A DNA stretch of 64,000 nt. Source: Neorhizobium galegae (GTDB taxonomy: Bacteria > Pseudomonadota > Alphaproteobacteria > Rhizobiales > Rhizobiaceae). Below the pieces are notes generated by a model, which did no database searches, had not been told where the DNA came from, and saw nothing but the letters and a program-made list of their open reading frames with translations. A program made the position numbers and the translations under genes. Where the stretch lies: contig NZ_CP090095.1 of NCBI RefSeq assembly GCF_021391675.1, positions 3,291,501-3,355,500 on the forward strand, read 5' to 3'. Position 1 is the first letter of the stretch, and each line of letters starts with the position of its first letter. Below, in pieces: positions 23,894 through 31,513 of the stretch.

Positions 23894-24293
23894 ACAGGAA
23901 CTGAGAGCAGCCGAGGAACGCATGCAGGTTCAGCGGGAGGCGGGGTATGCCGTCTCTGCCCGTTACGATCGACGCTCGTCCCGCATCGTCATCGGTCTCA
24001 ACACCGATGTCCAGGTGGCAATCCCGGCAAGGAAGATCGAAGGGCTTTCCGAAGCTTCAGAGGGAGAGCTCTCCGAGATCGAGATCAGCGCTACGGGCCT
24101 TGGCCTTCACTGGCCGAAACTCGACGCCGACGTGTACGTCCCCGGCCTCCTCCAGGGCATATTCGGCTCGAAACGCTGGATGGCTGCTCAGCTGGGTGCC
24201 GCCGGAGGCAAGGTCCGCTCGGCGACCAAAACGGCAGCAGCCCGGGAAAATGGCCGCAAAGGCGGACGTCCGCGGAAGATCGCCGCAAATTAA
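23880..24293 (+). CDS. DUF2442 domain protein with basic C-terminal tail
   Basis: A 137-residue protein with a central DUF2442 domain (about residues 15-95, including ISATGLGLHWPKLDADVYV) and a basic tail NGRKGGRPRK that looks DNA-binding, similar to an AT-hook. It overlaps the DUF4160 gene by 14 nt. ATG 23880 is chosen because the longer frame only adds residues inside the partner gene. Some DUF2442 proteins are thought to be antitoxin-like or regulatory, but this is inference. Confidence 0.83.
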   Translation: MAISEQELRAAEERMQVQREAGYAVSARYDRRSSRIVIGLNTDVQVAIPARKIEGLSEASEGELSEIEISATGLGLHWPKLDADVYVPGLLQGIFGSKRWMAAQLGAAGGKVRSATKTAAARENGRKGGRPRKIAAN

Positions 24294-24300
24294 TCCCCAC

Positions 24301-24338
24301 AAAAACCAAAAACGGCCCTTCCCCCAAGAGGAAGGGCC
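24301..24338 (-). terminator. Rho-independent terminator of hsp20
   Basis: On the minus strand, arms GGCCCTTCC / GGAAGGGCC (24314-24322 and 24330-24338) are followed by TTTTTGGTTTTT (24301-24312). It ends the hsp20 transcript and faces the convergent DUF2442 gene. Confidence 0.85.
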
Positions 24339-24383
24339 GCATTGGGCTTGCTCGAATATATCGGCCGGTAACCCGGCAGCGGG

Positions 24384-24865
24384 TTAGTTGACCTGCTGCG
24401 GGGTTACCTGAGCCTCGATCGTCTTCGGAGCGACTGCGTCTGCGGCAATCGCGATGCGACGGGGCTTCATGGCTTCCGGAATATTCCGGAGAAGGTCGAT
24501 ATGGAGCAGGCCGTTCTTCAGCGAAGCGGACTGCACTTCGACATGATCGGCGAGCTGGAAGCGGCGCTCGAAGGCGCGCTTGGCGATGCCGCGATAGAGA
24601 TATTCGCTCTGGTCGGCGGCGGTTTCGTCCTCGCTCTTTTCACCCTTCACGGTCAGCACGTTCGCATGGGCTTCGAGGCTCAGTTCCTTTTCGTCGAAAC
24701 CGGCGACAGCCATGGTGATGCGATAGGTGTTATCGCCGGTCCGCTCGATATTGTAGGGCGGATAGCTCGGGGTCTGGTCGGTCGGACCACGATTGTCGAG
24801 CAGGTTGAAAAGGCGGTCGAAGCCGACGGTGGAGCGGTAAAGGGGGTAAAATCGACGTGACGCAT
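24384..24865 (-). pseudogene. Small heat-shock protein Hsp20/IbpA, frameshifted near the N-terminus
   Basis: An alpha-crystallin-family holdase chaperone. Translation from ATG 24865 (AAGGAGG 5 nt upstream) gives MRHVDFTP and then leaves frame. The correct frame, read from the next codon, gives LYRSTVGFDRLFNLLDN and then the intact alpha-crystallin domain (YNIERTGDNTYRITMAVAGF to LRNIPEAMKPRRI). One base is missing, most simply in the run of five C (plus-strand G at 24842-24846, expected six). Repaired, the protein has 160 residues. The sequence is otherwise undamaged and its heat-shock control elements are intact, so sequencing error or a very recent mutation is likely. An alternative is a shortened protein of 109 residues starting at 24713. 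Confidence 0.85.
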
Positions 24866-24965
24866 GGAGTCCTCCTTGGGAAGCGACGTTGCGGTTAAGT
24901 TAAGCGCCCGCATCCCGTAATGGCGATGTCGGTCGCGTTGAGCGGACCCTTTGTGGCGCCCGCAG
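24866..24965 (-). promoter_or_regulatory. ROSE-like RNA thermometer in the hsp20 leader
   Basis: In the predicted 5' leader, UCGCU (complement of 24882-24886) faces the ribosome-binding site AAGGAGGAC. It can pair leaving one bulged G, exactly the U-Y-G-C-U rule of ROSE elements that control rhizobial small heat-shock genes. The predicted leader is about 100 nt with further GC stems upstream, the size of known ROSE elements. The 4-bp core was checked by hand; the complete fold was not computed. Confidence 0.7.
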
Positions 24966-24970
24966 AGTTC

Positions 24971-24999
24971 AGATGGGGATTGGTTTTCGCGGCTTCAAG
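24971..24999 (-). promoter_or_regulatory. RpoH (sigma-32) heat-shock promoter of hsp20
   Basis: On the minus strand CTTGAA (-35, 24994-24999), a 15-nt spacer and CCCCATCT (-10, 24971-24978) match the RpoH consensus almost perfectly. Its start site would give the ~100-nt leader containing the thermometer. Confidence 0.8.
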
Positions 25000-25081
25000 G
25001 CCCCGGGTCGCGGCGCGGTTCCACCCGTGAACCTGACATGAACAGCCCGTTTCGGGCCGGTTCAGGATCGTTTTGATAGAA

Positions 25082-25199
25082 GTGACAGTGGAAGGCAGAC
25101 TGTCTCTCTCGACCGAAGCTCCATTCGTCCCTTCGCTTCGGTCATCAATTGCCGGAATCGCTTAGGGTATCCCTAGACCCGCGATTCCGGCTTCTTTTT
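25082..25199 (+). ncRNA. Candidate small RNA with three hairpins and a strong terminator
   Basis: Three consecutive stems occur on the plus strand. The first is GACAGT/ACTGTC (25084-25089/25099-25104). The second is GACCGAAG/CTTCGGTC (25111-25118/25136-25143), with CTCC, an anti-Shine-Dalgarno motif, in its loop. The third is GCCGGAATCGC/GCGATTCCGGC (25151-25161/25181-25191), with an inner TAGGG/CCCTA stem, then TTCTTTTT. No plus-strand gene lies upstream to need this terminator. No convincing promoter was found, so the 5' end is a guess. Confidence 0.4.
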
Positions 25200-25215
25200 C
25201 CTGCTGAAAACTCCT

Positions 25216-25599
25216 TTAGTCCTCGGCCCGCGTCTCCAGCGGCGCGCCCGGCAGATAGAGCAGGATCGGCCTGATTTCGTAGACCGCCGTCGGATTGGCC
25301 CGGCGCAGATCCCGTGCCGCCGCAATGGCTCCATCGATCGTCGGAAAATCCACCACGTAGAGGCCGAGCAGCTGCTCCTTGGTCTCGGCAAACGGACCGT
25401 CGATGACCATGCCCTCGCTCTTGCCCCGCAATGTCACGGCCTGCTCCGTCGGCCCGAGTCGAGCGGCAGGTCCCAGGGATTTCTGCGCAACCAGACGGTC
25501 ATTGACCTCCAGCAGCTCGGTCATCAGCGCCTGATCCTCCTCCTCGGTCCAGGATTGCACCACTCCCTCCTGATGGTAGGCAAGGATTGCGTAATACAT
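25216..25599 (-). CDS. YciI-like (YCII-related domain) protein
   Basis: A 127-residue protein of the YCII family, dimeric alpha-beta barrel proteins often of unknown role; some act in chlorinated-aromatic catabolism or accompany ECF sigma factors. Features are MYYAILAYHQEG at the start, VIDGPFAETKEQLLGLYVVD in the middle (the DGPFxExKE motif) and VYEIRPI near the end. Start 25599 is preceded by GAGGGAGA on the minus strand. No ECF sigma factor is adjacent. It is divergent from the alpha/beta hydrolase gene. Confidence 0.9.
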   Translation of the reverse strand: MYYAILAYHQEGVVQSWTEEEDQALMTELLEVNDRLVAQKSLGPAARLGPTEQAVTLRGKSEGMVIDGPFAETKEQLLGLYVVDFPTIDGAIAAARDLRRANPTAVYEIRPILLYLPGAPLETRAED

Positions 25600-25828
25600 G
25601 ACTTGTCTCCCTCTTATACCTCGACTGACGCCAACCAACCTCCTCGCACACTCCCGTGCTCCCGCGGGCCGACGGACATCCAGAAATCTGCGAATGCGGT
25701 CGAATACACATGTTAGACCGGCAGCGTGCAAGCCCTCCGATTTCTTCGATATCGTCTGGCACGCCATCGGCTGCCGCCAGTCGCGCTTTTTCCTTGACGT
25801 CCCGCCGCCGCTGGCTGACCCTGCCGGC

Positions 25829-26818
25829 ATGAGCGAAGCGGCAGATTCCATCGACGACATTCTCCACCCGACGCCCGGCAATCCGGCTCCGATCAATTGC
25901 ACGGCCGGCTATTTTACCGGCCATCGAGGCACCCGGTTACGCTACGGCCTGTTCCGCTCCGGGATGTCGCCGGCGATCGGCACCATCGTGCTCATGCAGG
26001 GCCGCAATGAGTGCATCGAGAAATATTTCGAGACGATCCGGGACCTGAACGCCATGGGCCTATGGGTCGCGACCTTCGACCTGCGCGGCCAGGGCGGCTC
26101 GCAGCGGCTGACGAAAAATCCGCGCAAGGGCCATGTCCGCCGCTTTTCCGATTACGAGCGGGATCTCGAAATTTTCCTCGAACATATCGTCCTGCCGGAT
26201 GCCCGCCTGCCCTTCTTCCTGGTTGCCCACTCGACCGGCGCCCTGATCGCGCTCTCGGCTGCCCCGCGGCTTTCGAACCGCATCAACCGGATGGCGATTG
26301 CAGCTCCCTATATCGCGCTCTCGGGTCAGGGCGTGCCGGAAGGGCTGATCCGTTCGCTCGCCGGGCTGGCAAGCTGGACCGGCTTCGGCGGCATCTCGAT
26401 GGGCACCGACCGGAGCAACCGCCCCTTCGAAGACAACCCGCTGACCTCGGACCCGAAGCGTTTTGCCCGCAACGTCGAGATCGGCGCCGCCCATCCGGAG
26501 CTGACGATTGGCCCGCCGACGGCGCGCTGGCTGCACGAGACATTCAAGGCGGCGCGGCGGGTGTCTTCCCAGTCGCATCTGACCCGAATAACCATCCCGA
26601 CCCTGATCCTCGCTCCCGTCCTCGACGCCATCGTCCCCTATGCGGCGCAGGAGGAACTGTCGCGCAATTTCCGTGCCGGTCAGCTGATCACCATCAACGG
26701 CGCGCGCCACGAACTGTTTCACGACAGGGATATCTACCGCGCCCAGGGGCTGGCGGCGATCGAGGCCTTCATGCCCGGCCAGGATGGCGGTTTCGGGCTT
26801 TCCGAAACCGCCGCGTGA
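25829..26818 (+). CDS. Alpha/beta hydrolase, lysophospholipase (PldB) type
   Basis: A 329-residue serine hydrolase of the monoglyceride lipase/lysophospholipase group (Hydrolase_4). Features are the oxyanion strand VLMQGRNECIEKY, FDLRGQGGS, the nucleophile in VAHSTGALIAL, the acid in PVLDAIVP and the His in ARHELFHD. No signal peptide is seen. Start 25829 (MSEAADSID) is preferred: upstream codons in frame overlap the divergent YciI start and encode an Arg/Pro-rich stretch with no family similarity. It has no clear ribosome-binding site, so the start is uncertain. Confidence 0.85.
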   Translation: MSEAADSIDDILHPTPGNPAPINCTAGYFTGHRGTRLRYGLFRSGMSPAIGTIVLMQGRNECIEKYFETIRDLNAMGLWVATFDLRGQGGSQRLTKNPRKGHVRRFSDYERDLEIFLEHIVLPDARLPFFLVAHSTGALIALSAAPRLSNRINRMAIAAPYIALSGQGVPEGLIRSLAGLASWTGFGGISMGTDRSNRPFEDNPLTSDPKRFARNVEIGAAHPELTIGPPTARWLHETFKAARRVSSQSHLTRITIPTLILAPVLDAIVPYAAQEELSRNFRAGQLITINGARHELFHDRDIYRAQGLAAIEAFMPGQDGGFGLSETAA

Positions 26819-26839
26819 TCCTTCGATCCGCTCGGTGAC

Positions 26840-27619
26840 CTATTTGCCGGAAAGCAGCTTCATGGCTTCCGCATGCACGGCCTTGCTGCCCGCCGCAAGA
26901 ATATTGCCGCCGTTTTCCGGGCGCCCGCCGTCCCAGGTGGTGATGATGCCGCCCGCCTGCTCGATGATCGGAATCAGCGCACCCACGTCGTAGGGCTTCA
27001 GGTTGTTCTCGACGACGAGGTCGATATGGCCGGAGGCGAGCAGCACATAGGCGTAGCAATCGCAGCCGTAACGGAACAGCCGCACCTTCTCCTCGACCGA
27101 ACGGTATTTCGCCAGATCGTCGACGCCGAAGATATGCGGCGAGGTGGTGAACAGGGTGGCGTCGGCAAGGCTGCCGCAGTCGCGCACCGAAATCTGCTGC
27201 CTCTCGCCGTCCGGGCCGGAATACCAGGCGTTGCTGCCGTCGGCAAAATAACGCTCGCCGATGAAAGGCTGGTCCATCAGCCCCATGGCGGCGCGGCCGT
27301 TCGACTGGAAGCCGATCAGCGTGCCCCAGACCGGCAGGCCGGAAATGAAGGCGCGCGTACCGTCGATCGGATCGATCACCCAGACATGCTCGCGGTCGAG
27401 GCCGACATTCCCATGCTCCTCGCCGAGAATGCCGTGTTCGGGAAAGCGTTCGGTGATCAGCGCCCGGATCGCCGTCTCGGCGGCGCGGTCGCCCTCGGTC
27501 ACCGGGTCGAACCCGCCCTGCTCCTTGTTGACAACCGAAAGGCCGGTTCGGAAGCGTGGCAGGGTCTCGGCCTTGGCGGCGGCTGCAAGCGCATCGAAGA
27601 AGTCGCGATCAGGAAGCAT
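26840..27619 (-). CDS. hisN: Inositol monophosphatase family phosphatase, histidinol-phosphatase (HisN) type
   Basis: A Mg2+-dependent phosphatase of 259 residues. Its metal-binding blocks are LGEEHG and WVIDPIDGTRAFISG, followed by the C-terminal GALIPIIEQAGGIITTWDG. The 'G-T-R-A-F-I' variant and length fit HisN, which removes phosphate from histidinol-phosphate in histidine synthesis. Other activities in the family (inositol-1-phosphate, SuhB) cannot be excluded. The suhB-type small RNA is encoded 165 bp upstream on the other strand. Confidence 0.87.
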   Translation of the reverse strand: MLPDRDFFDALAAAAKAETLPRFRTGLSVVNKEQGGFDPVTEGDRAAETAIRALITERFPEHGILGEEHGNVGLDREHVWVIDPIDGTRAFISGLPVWGTLIGFQSNGRAAMGLMDQPFIGERYFADGSNAWYSGPDGERQQISVRDCGSLADATLFTTSPHIFGVDDLAKYRSVEEKVRLFRYGCDCYAYVLLASGHIDLVVENNLKPYDVGALIPIIEQAGGIITTWDGGRPENGGNILAAGSKAVHAEAMKLLSGK

Positions 27620-27784
27620 GGAGAGATCCGCTGAGGAAGAGGTGATCTCTTCTAGGATACTCGCCTGAAACTGAAAACCGGTTTCGCGTGATCATGCGCA
27701 GAAAATCAAAAAACAATCGACCGGCGCCGAAAAACTCATCAAATCGCCCAAAAATGGCGCATATTTAATCACTTGAAAAAGATG

Positions 27785-27814
27785 CTTGACATTTGTGCAG
27801 CGCACTCGTAGCTT
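27785..27814 (+). promoter_or_regulatory. Promoter of the suhB/mmgR-type small RNA
   Basis: CTTGAC (27785-27790), an 18-nt spacer and TAGCTT (27809-27814) resemble the CTTGAC-type promoters of rhizobial small RNAs. The predicted start is about 27820. Confidence 0.6.
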
Positions 27815-27820
27815 CAATGC

Positions 27821-27897
27821 ACAGTCTTTGACTGTAAATACCCTCCTTGGGTGTTTCCTCCCTAGACTTAGCCGCGCCCACAAGCGCGGTTTTTTTT
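27821..27897 (+). ncRNA. mmgR: suhB/mmgR (alpha-r8) family trans-acting small RNA
   Basis: An RNA of about 77 nt with three elements. A hairpin ACAGTC-TTT-GACTGT (27821-27835) comes first, then a small hairpin ACCC-TCCTT-GGGT. Unpaired TTTCCTCCCT follows, the conserved anti-Shine-Dalgarno core of this family as I recall it. Last is the terminator CCGCGC-CCACAA-GCGCGG with eight T (27872-27897). The size and the location next to an inositol-monophosphatase-type gene match the family. In Sinorhizobium mmgR limits polyhydroxybutyrate accumulation. Family assignment is from memory of the motif, not a covariance search. Confidence 0.75.
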
Positions 27898-27969
27898 GTC
27901 CGCGATCGAGCCGGCGAGCCCGCCTACCCGCGGGCGATAGACCAAACCTGTGGAAAACTTTAAGGGAAG

Positions 27970-28858
27970 CTATTCGGCTGCGAGCGCGCTGTCGCCGCCT
28001 GCGAAGTCGACGACGAAGTCCGCCATCTGTCGCATGAAGGTCGAAAGGGTGGCTGCTATCACCGGGAATTCCGGCCGTCTGGCAAGCGTCATCTCGTCCA
28101 CGTAGAGCGCGCGGTTGATCTCGATCTGCAGCGCATGCAGGCCGCGCACCGGCCGTCCGTAATGTTCGGTGATGAAGCCGCCGGCATAGGGCTTGTTGCG
28201 CACCGCCGAAAAACCCATGCCTTCGAGGAACTGCATAGCCGCCCGAGAGAGCTCGGCAGACGCGCTCGTGCCGTAGCGGTCGCCGATGATGAAGTCGGGC
28301 CGCACGTCCGAACCGGAGAGCCGGATATTGCCCGGCATCGAATGGCAGTCGATCAGGATGGCGAGCCCGAAGCGGGCATGAGTGCGGGCGATCAGCTTGC
28401 GAAGGCAGGCGTGGTAAGGCTTGTAGATCGTTTCGATGCGGGACATCGCCTCGTCGACCGGCAGCCGGCGGCGGTAGATTTCCATGTTTTCGGCGACGAT
28501 CCGCGGAATCGTGCCCAGCCCGCCTGCGACCCGCATCGAGCCGATATTGACGAAAGGCGGCAAAGGCCCGTCGAACATGCGCGGATCGAGCTCGTAAGGC
28601 TCGCGGTTGACGTCGAGATAGGCGCGCGGGAAATGGGCCAGAAGCAGCGGCGCACCGAGTTCCGGCGCATCGGCGAAAAGCTCGTCGACATAGTGGTCTG
28701 CGGAGCGGCGGATGGCGAGCGAGATCGAGGCCGCTCTCGGCGAGAAATTCAGGCGGGTAGAAGCTGCCGCTGTGAGGCGAATTGAAGACGAAGGGGATAG
28801 TCTGCGTGGCGGGCTCCCTCACTTCGAAATGTTCAAAATCACCTGCGTTGCAATCCAT
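27970..28858 (-). pseudogene. N-formylglutamate amidohydrolase, frameshifted
   Basis: Hydrolyses N-formyl-L-glutamate to glutamate and formate (last step of one histidine degradation route). The first 45 codons from ATG 28858 give the family motif FVFNSPHSGSFYPPEFL. The rest, including ADHYVDELFAD, AYLDVNREPYELDPRMF and LIDCHSMPGNIR, lies in another frame. One surplus base near 28721-28724 accounts for this: after GLD the correct frame reads SLAIRRSADHYV. Repaired, the protein has about 295 residues with no other damage. It is either a recent null mutation or a sequence error; the site is not a homopolymer. Confidence 0.85.
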
Positions 28859-29042
28859 CCTGCCTTTACCATGTCACGAACTTGTTCAGGAACTCATGTT
28901 GCCAGTTGCCCGAGGCGAAGTCCATACTATCTATACCCTACCAAATCCTCTTACACCCTCATTAAACGGATGTTTACCGCGCGTAGGCAGTGTAAGAGAT
29001 ACCGACAACTCTAAAAATTTGCATTGGATAACGGTCCTGGAG

Positions 29043-29405
29043 ATGATTCAGAAAATCCTTCTCGCCGAAGACGATAACGACATGCGTCGTTTCCTGGTGA
29101 AGGCGCTTGAAAAGGCGGGTTACAAGGTCGCGTCCTTCGACAACGGCGCGAGCGCCTATGACCGCCTGCGCGAAGAGCCCTTCTCGCTGCTCCTGACCGA
29201 CATCGTCATGCCGGAAATGGACGGGATCGAGCTTGCCCGCCGGGCGACCGAACTCGACCCGGACCTGAAGGTGATGTTCATCACCGGCTTTGCGGCCGTG
29301 GCGCTGAACTCCGATTCCAAGGCTCCGAAGGACGCCAAGGTCCTGTCGAAGCCCTTCCACCTGCGCGATCTGGTGGACGAAGTGAACAAGCTTCTGGCTG
29401 CCTGA
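29043..29405 (+). CDS. cpdR: Single-domain response regulator CpdR
   Basis: A 120-residue receiver domain without an output domain. In Caulobacter and Sinorhizobium, CpdR is phosphorylated through the CckA-ChpT relay. When unphosphorylated it directs ClpXP to its substrates and the cell pole, thereby controlling CtrA turnover. Visible are the acidic pair AEDDND, the phosphoacceptor Asp53 in LLTDIVMPEMDG, the Thr/Lys positions (FITGF, LSKPFH) and a C-terminal LLAA. Start 29043 (MIQKILLAEDD) matches the family; longer frames only add non-homologous sequence. Confidence 0.95.
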   Translation: MIQKILLAEDDNDMRRFLVKALEKAGYKVASFDNGASAYDRLREEPFSLLLTDIVMPEMDGIELARRATELDPDLKVMFITGFAAVALNSDSKAPKDAKVLSKPFHLRDLVDEVNKLLAA

Positions 29406-29468
29406 GGGCCCAAAAGCCCTGATCTGCAAGGCCTTCAAAAAACCTTCGCATTTCATGGCAAAAACCTG

Positions 29469-29497
29469 TTGACGGCCCGACCAGTCTATGGTCTATG
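29469..29497 (+). promoter_or_regulatory. Promoter of tRNA-Val
   Basis: TTGACG (29469-29474), a 17-nt spacer and TCTATG (29492-29497), ending 13 bp before the tRNA. Confidence 0.65.
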
Positions 29498-29510
29498 CGC
29501 CGCCACGGAT

Positions 29511-29585
<75 letters not shown>

Positions 29586-29601
29586 TCCAGTTCAAAACGT
29601 T

Positions 29602-29634
29602 AAGAAATCCGCTTCGGCGGATTTCTTCGTTTCT
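29602..29634 (+). terminator. Terminator after tRNA-Val
   Basis: An 11-bp perfect stem AAGAAATCCGC/GCGGATTTCTT with a TTCG tetraloop, followed by a T-rich tail. Confidence 0.85.
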
Positions 29635-29755
29635 GATCCTTCCCTTATTCTGTCCGTTCCAAAACGGCGCACTTGCGCCCGAAATCCTTCACCAGCCTTG
29701 CTGGCGATTTGGTCATCTGCGCCTGTTATGGTGTTACGACATCAAGGAGGTGTAG

Positions 29756-29995
29756 ATGGCGCAGTTCAAGAATTCGGAGCATCTCGTCCAGACGAAAGCA
29801 CCCGCCTTCGAGAAGGATTGGATGCCGGGGCAGAAGGTGCCGAATGCCGGCATCTACCGGTGCAGGACCTGCGGCGACGAAATCGTCGTGCACAAGGACG
29901 CGGCCATCCCGCAGATCCACCACGAGCATACGGTCCTTGGACCGGTAATCTGGAAGATGCTCGTATTCGCCCAGAAACATCCGTCGCGCGCCTGA
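29756..29995 (+). CDS. Small hypothetical protein with a CxxC motif
   Basis: A 79-residue protein preceded by a near-perfect ribosome-binding site (AAGGAGG about 7 nt before ATG). The sequence FEKDWMPGQKVPNAGIYRC leads into CRTCGDEIVVHKD and then IPQIHHEH. One CxxC with several His nearby suggests a small zinc-binding fold. It resembles short YjzC-like/zinc-ribbon proteins, but I cannot assign a family. It is a free-standing gene between tRNA-Val and the convergent DUF1328 gene. Confidence 0.75.
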   Translation: MAQFKNSEHLVQTKAPAFEKDWMPGQKVPNAGIYRCRTCGDEIVVHKDAAIPQIHHEHTVLGPVIWKMLVFAQKHPSRA

Positions 29996-30148
29996 CCTCC
30001 GCATCTGCGCAGAACAGTTACTGCCGTTTCGAGACCGGTCTCTTTTTTTCGCCGAGCGTACCGAATCGGCCCAAACCCGCCTCGTAACACGACATCGAAT
30101 ATGCCAAATGCGACCCACCGCGTCATTGATGCGGATTTTCCCCAATTT

Positions 30149-30178
30149 GCCCCGCCCGACCTTCGGCGGGGCTTTTTT
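30149..30178 (+). terminator. Rho-independent terminator, plus strand
   Basis: GCCCCGCC (30149-30156) pairs with GGCGGGGC (30165-30172), followed by six T. It probably ends the transcript of the 79-residue gene, 150 bp upstream. The gap between them holds only a weaker GAGACC/GGTCTC T-tract site near 30036-30054. Confidence 0.8.
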
Positions 30179-30229
30179 GTTTCAGCGGCACGATTCCTCG
30201 CGCTTGACGCCCCGGGGACGTCAGGGGAA

Positions 30230-30403
30230 TCAGAGAATCGCGTTGCCGGCCGCAAAGGCGAGCACGACGAAAATCAGGAAAACGACAAGGAAGATGAAGA
30301 ACAGGATTTTCGCGATCCCTGCCGTCGCGGCGGAAATACCCGAAAAGCCGAGGAAACCGGAAATCAGCGAGATGACCAGAAAGATGAGAGCCCATTTCAG
30401 CAT
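30230..30403 (-). CDS. DUF1328 small membrane protein
   Basis: A 57-residue protein that is almost wholly two membrane helices: [20 protein letters not shown], then [20 protein letters not shown]. This is the DUF1328 (YtjA) family, whose role is unknown; it is often linked to stress. Start 30403 is set by AAGGAAA upstream on the minus strand. It follows the iron-transporter operon by 60 nt on the same strand, but a functional link is doubtful. Confidence 0.9.
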   Translation of the reverse strand: MLKWALIFLVISLISGFLGFSGISAATAGIAKILFFIFLVVFLIFVVLAFAAGNAIL

Positions 30404-30463
30404 GGAATTGTTTCCTTCACGTTGGTGGTCCGACAACGCGAAGAAATGTTCCCGGGTTCCCAA

Positions 30464-31513
30464 TTAGCGCAGGACGTGGGCGGCTCCGGCCACGCCGATC
30501 GTCACCCGGTCGCCGACGACAAGCGTCTCGCGGCTCGGAATGTCGAGCCGGAAGGAGAAGCCTTGCGGATCGCCGCCAAGCCTGATCCGGACATCCGAGG
30601 TCGGGCCACAGAAATTCATCTCGGCGATCGTCCCGGAAGCCCCCTCGCCGCCATTGTGGCCGCCGGCCTGCGTAACCGTGACCTGTTCCGGCCGCAGCAT
30701 GATCTGGGCCTTGCCGCGATAGGCGTCATCGTCGACCGGCAGCACGCCCAGTGGGCTTTCTGCCTGTCCGTCGGCAATATCCGCCGGCATCACGATCGCC
30801 TCGCCGAGGAAGGCCGCCGTCGCCGCGTCGACGGGCCTGGAATAGACCTCGCGCGGAGAACCCACCTGCGCGAATTTTCCCGCCCGCATCACCGCCACCT
30901 GGTCGGCGAAGGCAAGCGCCTCGCCCTGGTCGTGGGTCACCAGAAGCGTGGTGATGCCGGCGGCGGTCAGCACGTCGGTCACCGCCTTGCGGGTCGCGGC
31001 CCTGAGGCCCGTATCCAGCGCCGAGAAGGGCTCATCGAGCAGCATCAGCCTCGGCTTGCGGGCGAGCGCCCTCGCAAGCGCCACGCGCTGCTGCTGTCCG
31101 CCTGAGAGCTGGTCCGGCTTGCGGGAGAGCATGGCCGCGTCGAGCCCGACCATGTCCATCAACTGGGCGATGCGGGCATTCTTGACCGAGGCCTCCGCCT
31201 CCAGCCCGAAACCGATATTCTGCCGGATCGTCAGGTGCGGAAACAGGCAGCCGTCCTGCGCCACGATGCCGATGCCGCGCTTGTGCGCCGGCACCTGGGA
31301 GCGACCGTCGGCAAGCTGCCGGCCGGCGAACACGATGCGGCCCTCATCCGGCGCGTCGAAGCCGGCAACCAGGCGCAGAAGCGTGGTCTTGCCGCAGCCG
31401 GAAGGCCCGACGATCGCCGTGCGGCTGCCGGCTGTCACCGACAGGTCGATGCCGTCGAGGGCTGCCACGGAACCATACTGTTTGCGCAGGGAGGTCAGGG
31501 TAAGAAACGTCAT
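30464..31513 (-). CDS. fbpC: Ferric iron ABC transporter, ATP-binding protein
   Basis: The ATPase subunit of a FbpABC/AfuABC-type Fe3+ importer. The 349 residues hold Walker [12 protein letters not shown], signature [15 protein letters not shown] and Walker [15 protein letters not shown]-terminal TOBE/regulatory domain (about 240-349) is present, as in iron and related ATPases. Its ATG overlaps the permease stop by 4 nt. All ATPase residues are intact. Confidence 0.93.
   Translation of the reverse strand: MTFLTLTSLRKQYGSVAALDGIDLSVTAGSRTAIVGPSGCGKTTLLRLVAGFDAPDEGRIVFAGRQLADGRSQVPAHKRGIGIVAQDGCLFPHLTIRQNIGFGLEAEASVKNARIAQLMDMVGLDAAMLSRKPDQLSGGQQQRVALARALARKPRLMLLDEPFSALDTGLRAATRKAVTDVLTAAGITTLLVTHDQGEALAFADQVAVMRAGKFAQVGSPREVYSRPVDAATAAFLGEAIVMPADIADGQAESPLGVLPVDDDAYRGKAQIMLRPEQVTVTQAGGHNGGEGASGTIAEMNFCGPTSDVRIRLGGDPQGFSFRLDIPSRETLVVGDRVTIGVAGAAHVLR

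Noticed and set aside
25598..25828. N-terminal extension of the alpha/beta hydrolase to 25598
   Set aside because: It would overlap the start of the divergent YciI gene and encodes unlike, Arg/Pro-rich sequence.
27692..28720. Continuation of the N-formylglutamate amidohydrolase start frame to 27692
   Set aside because: After the frameshift it turns Arg-rich without similarity and crosses the small RNA gene.
28960..28980. Possible CtrA box upstream of cpdR
   Set aside because: TTAA and TTAC are 8 nt apart, not 7, and the second half is imperfect.
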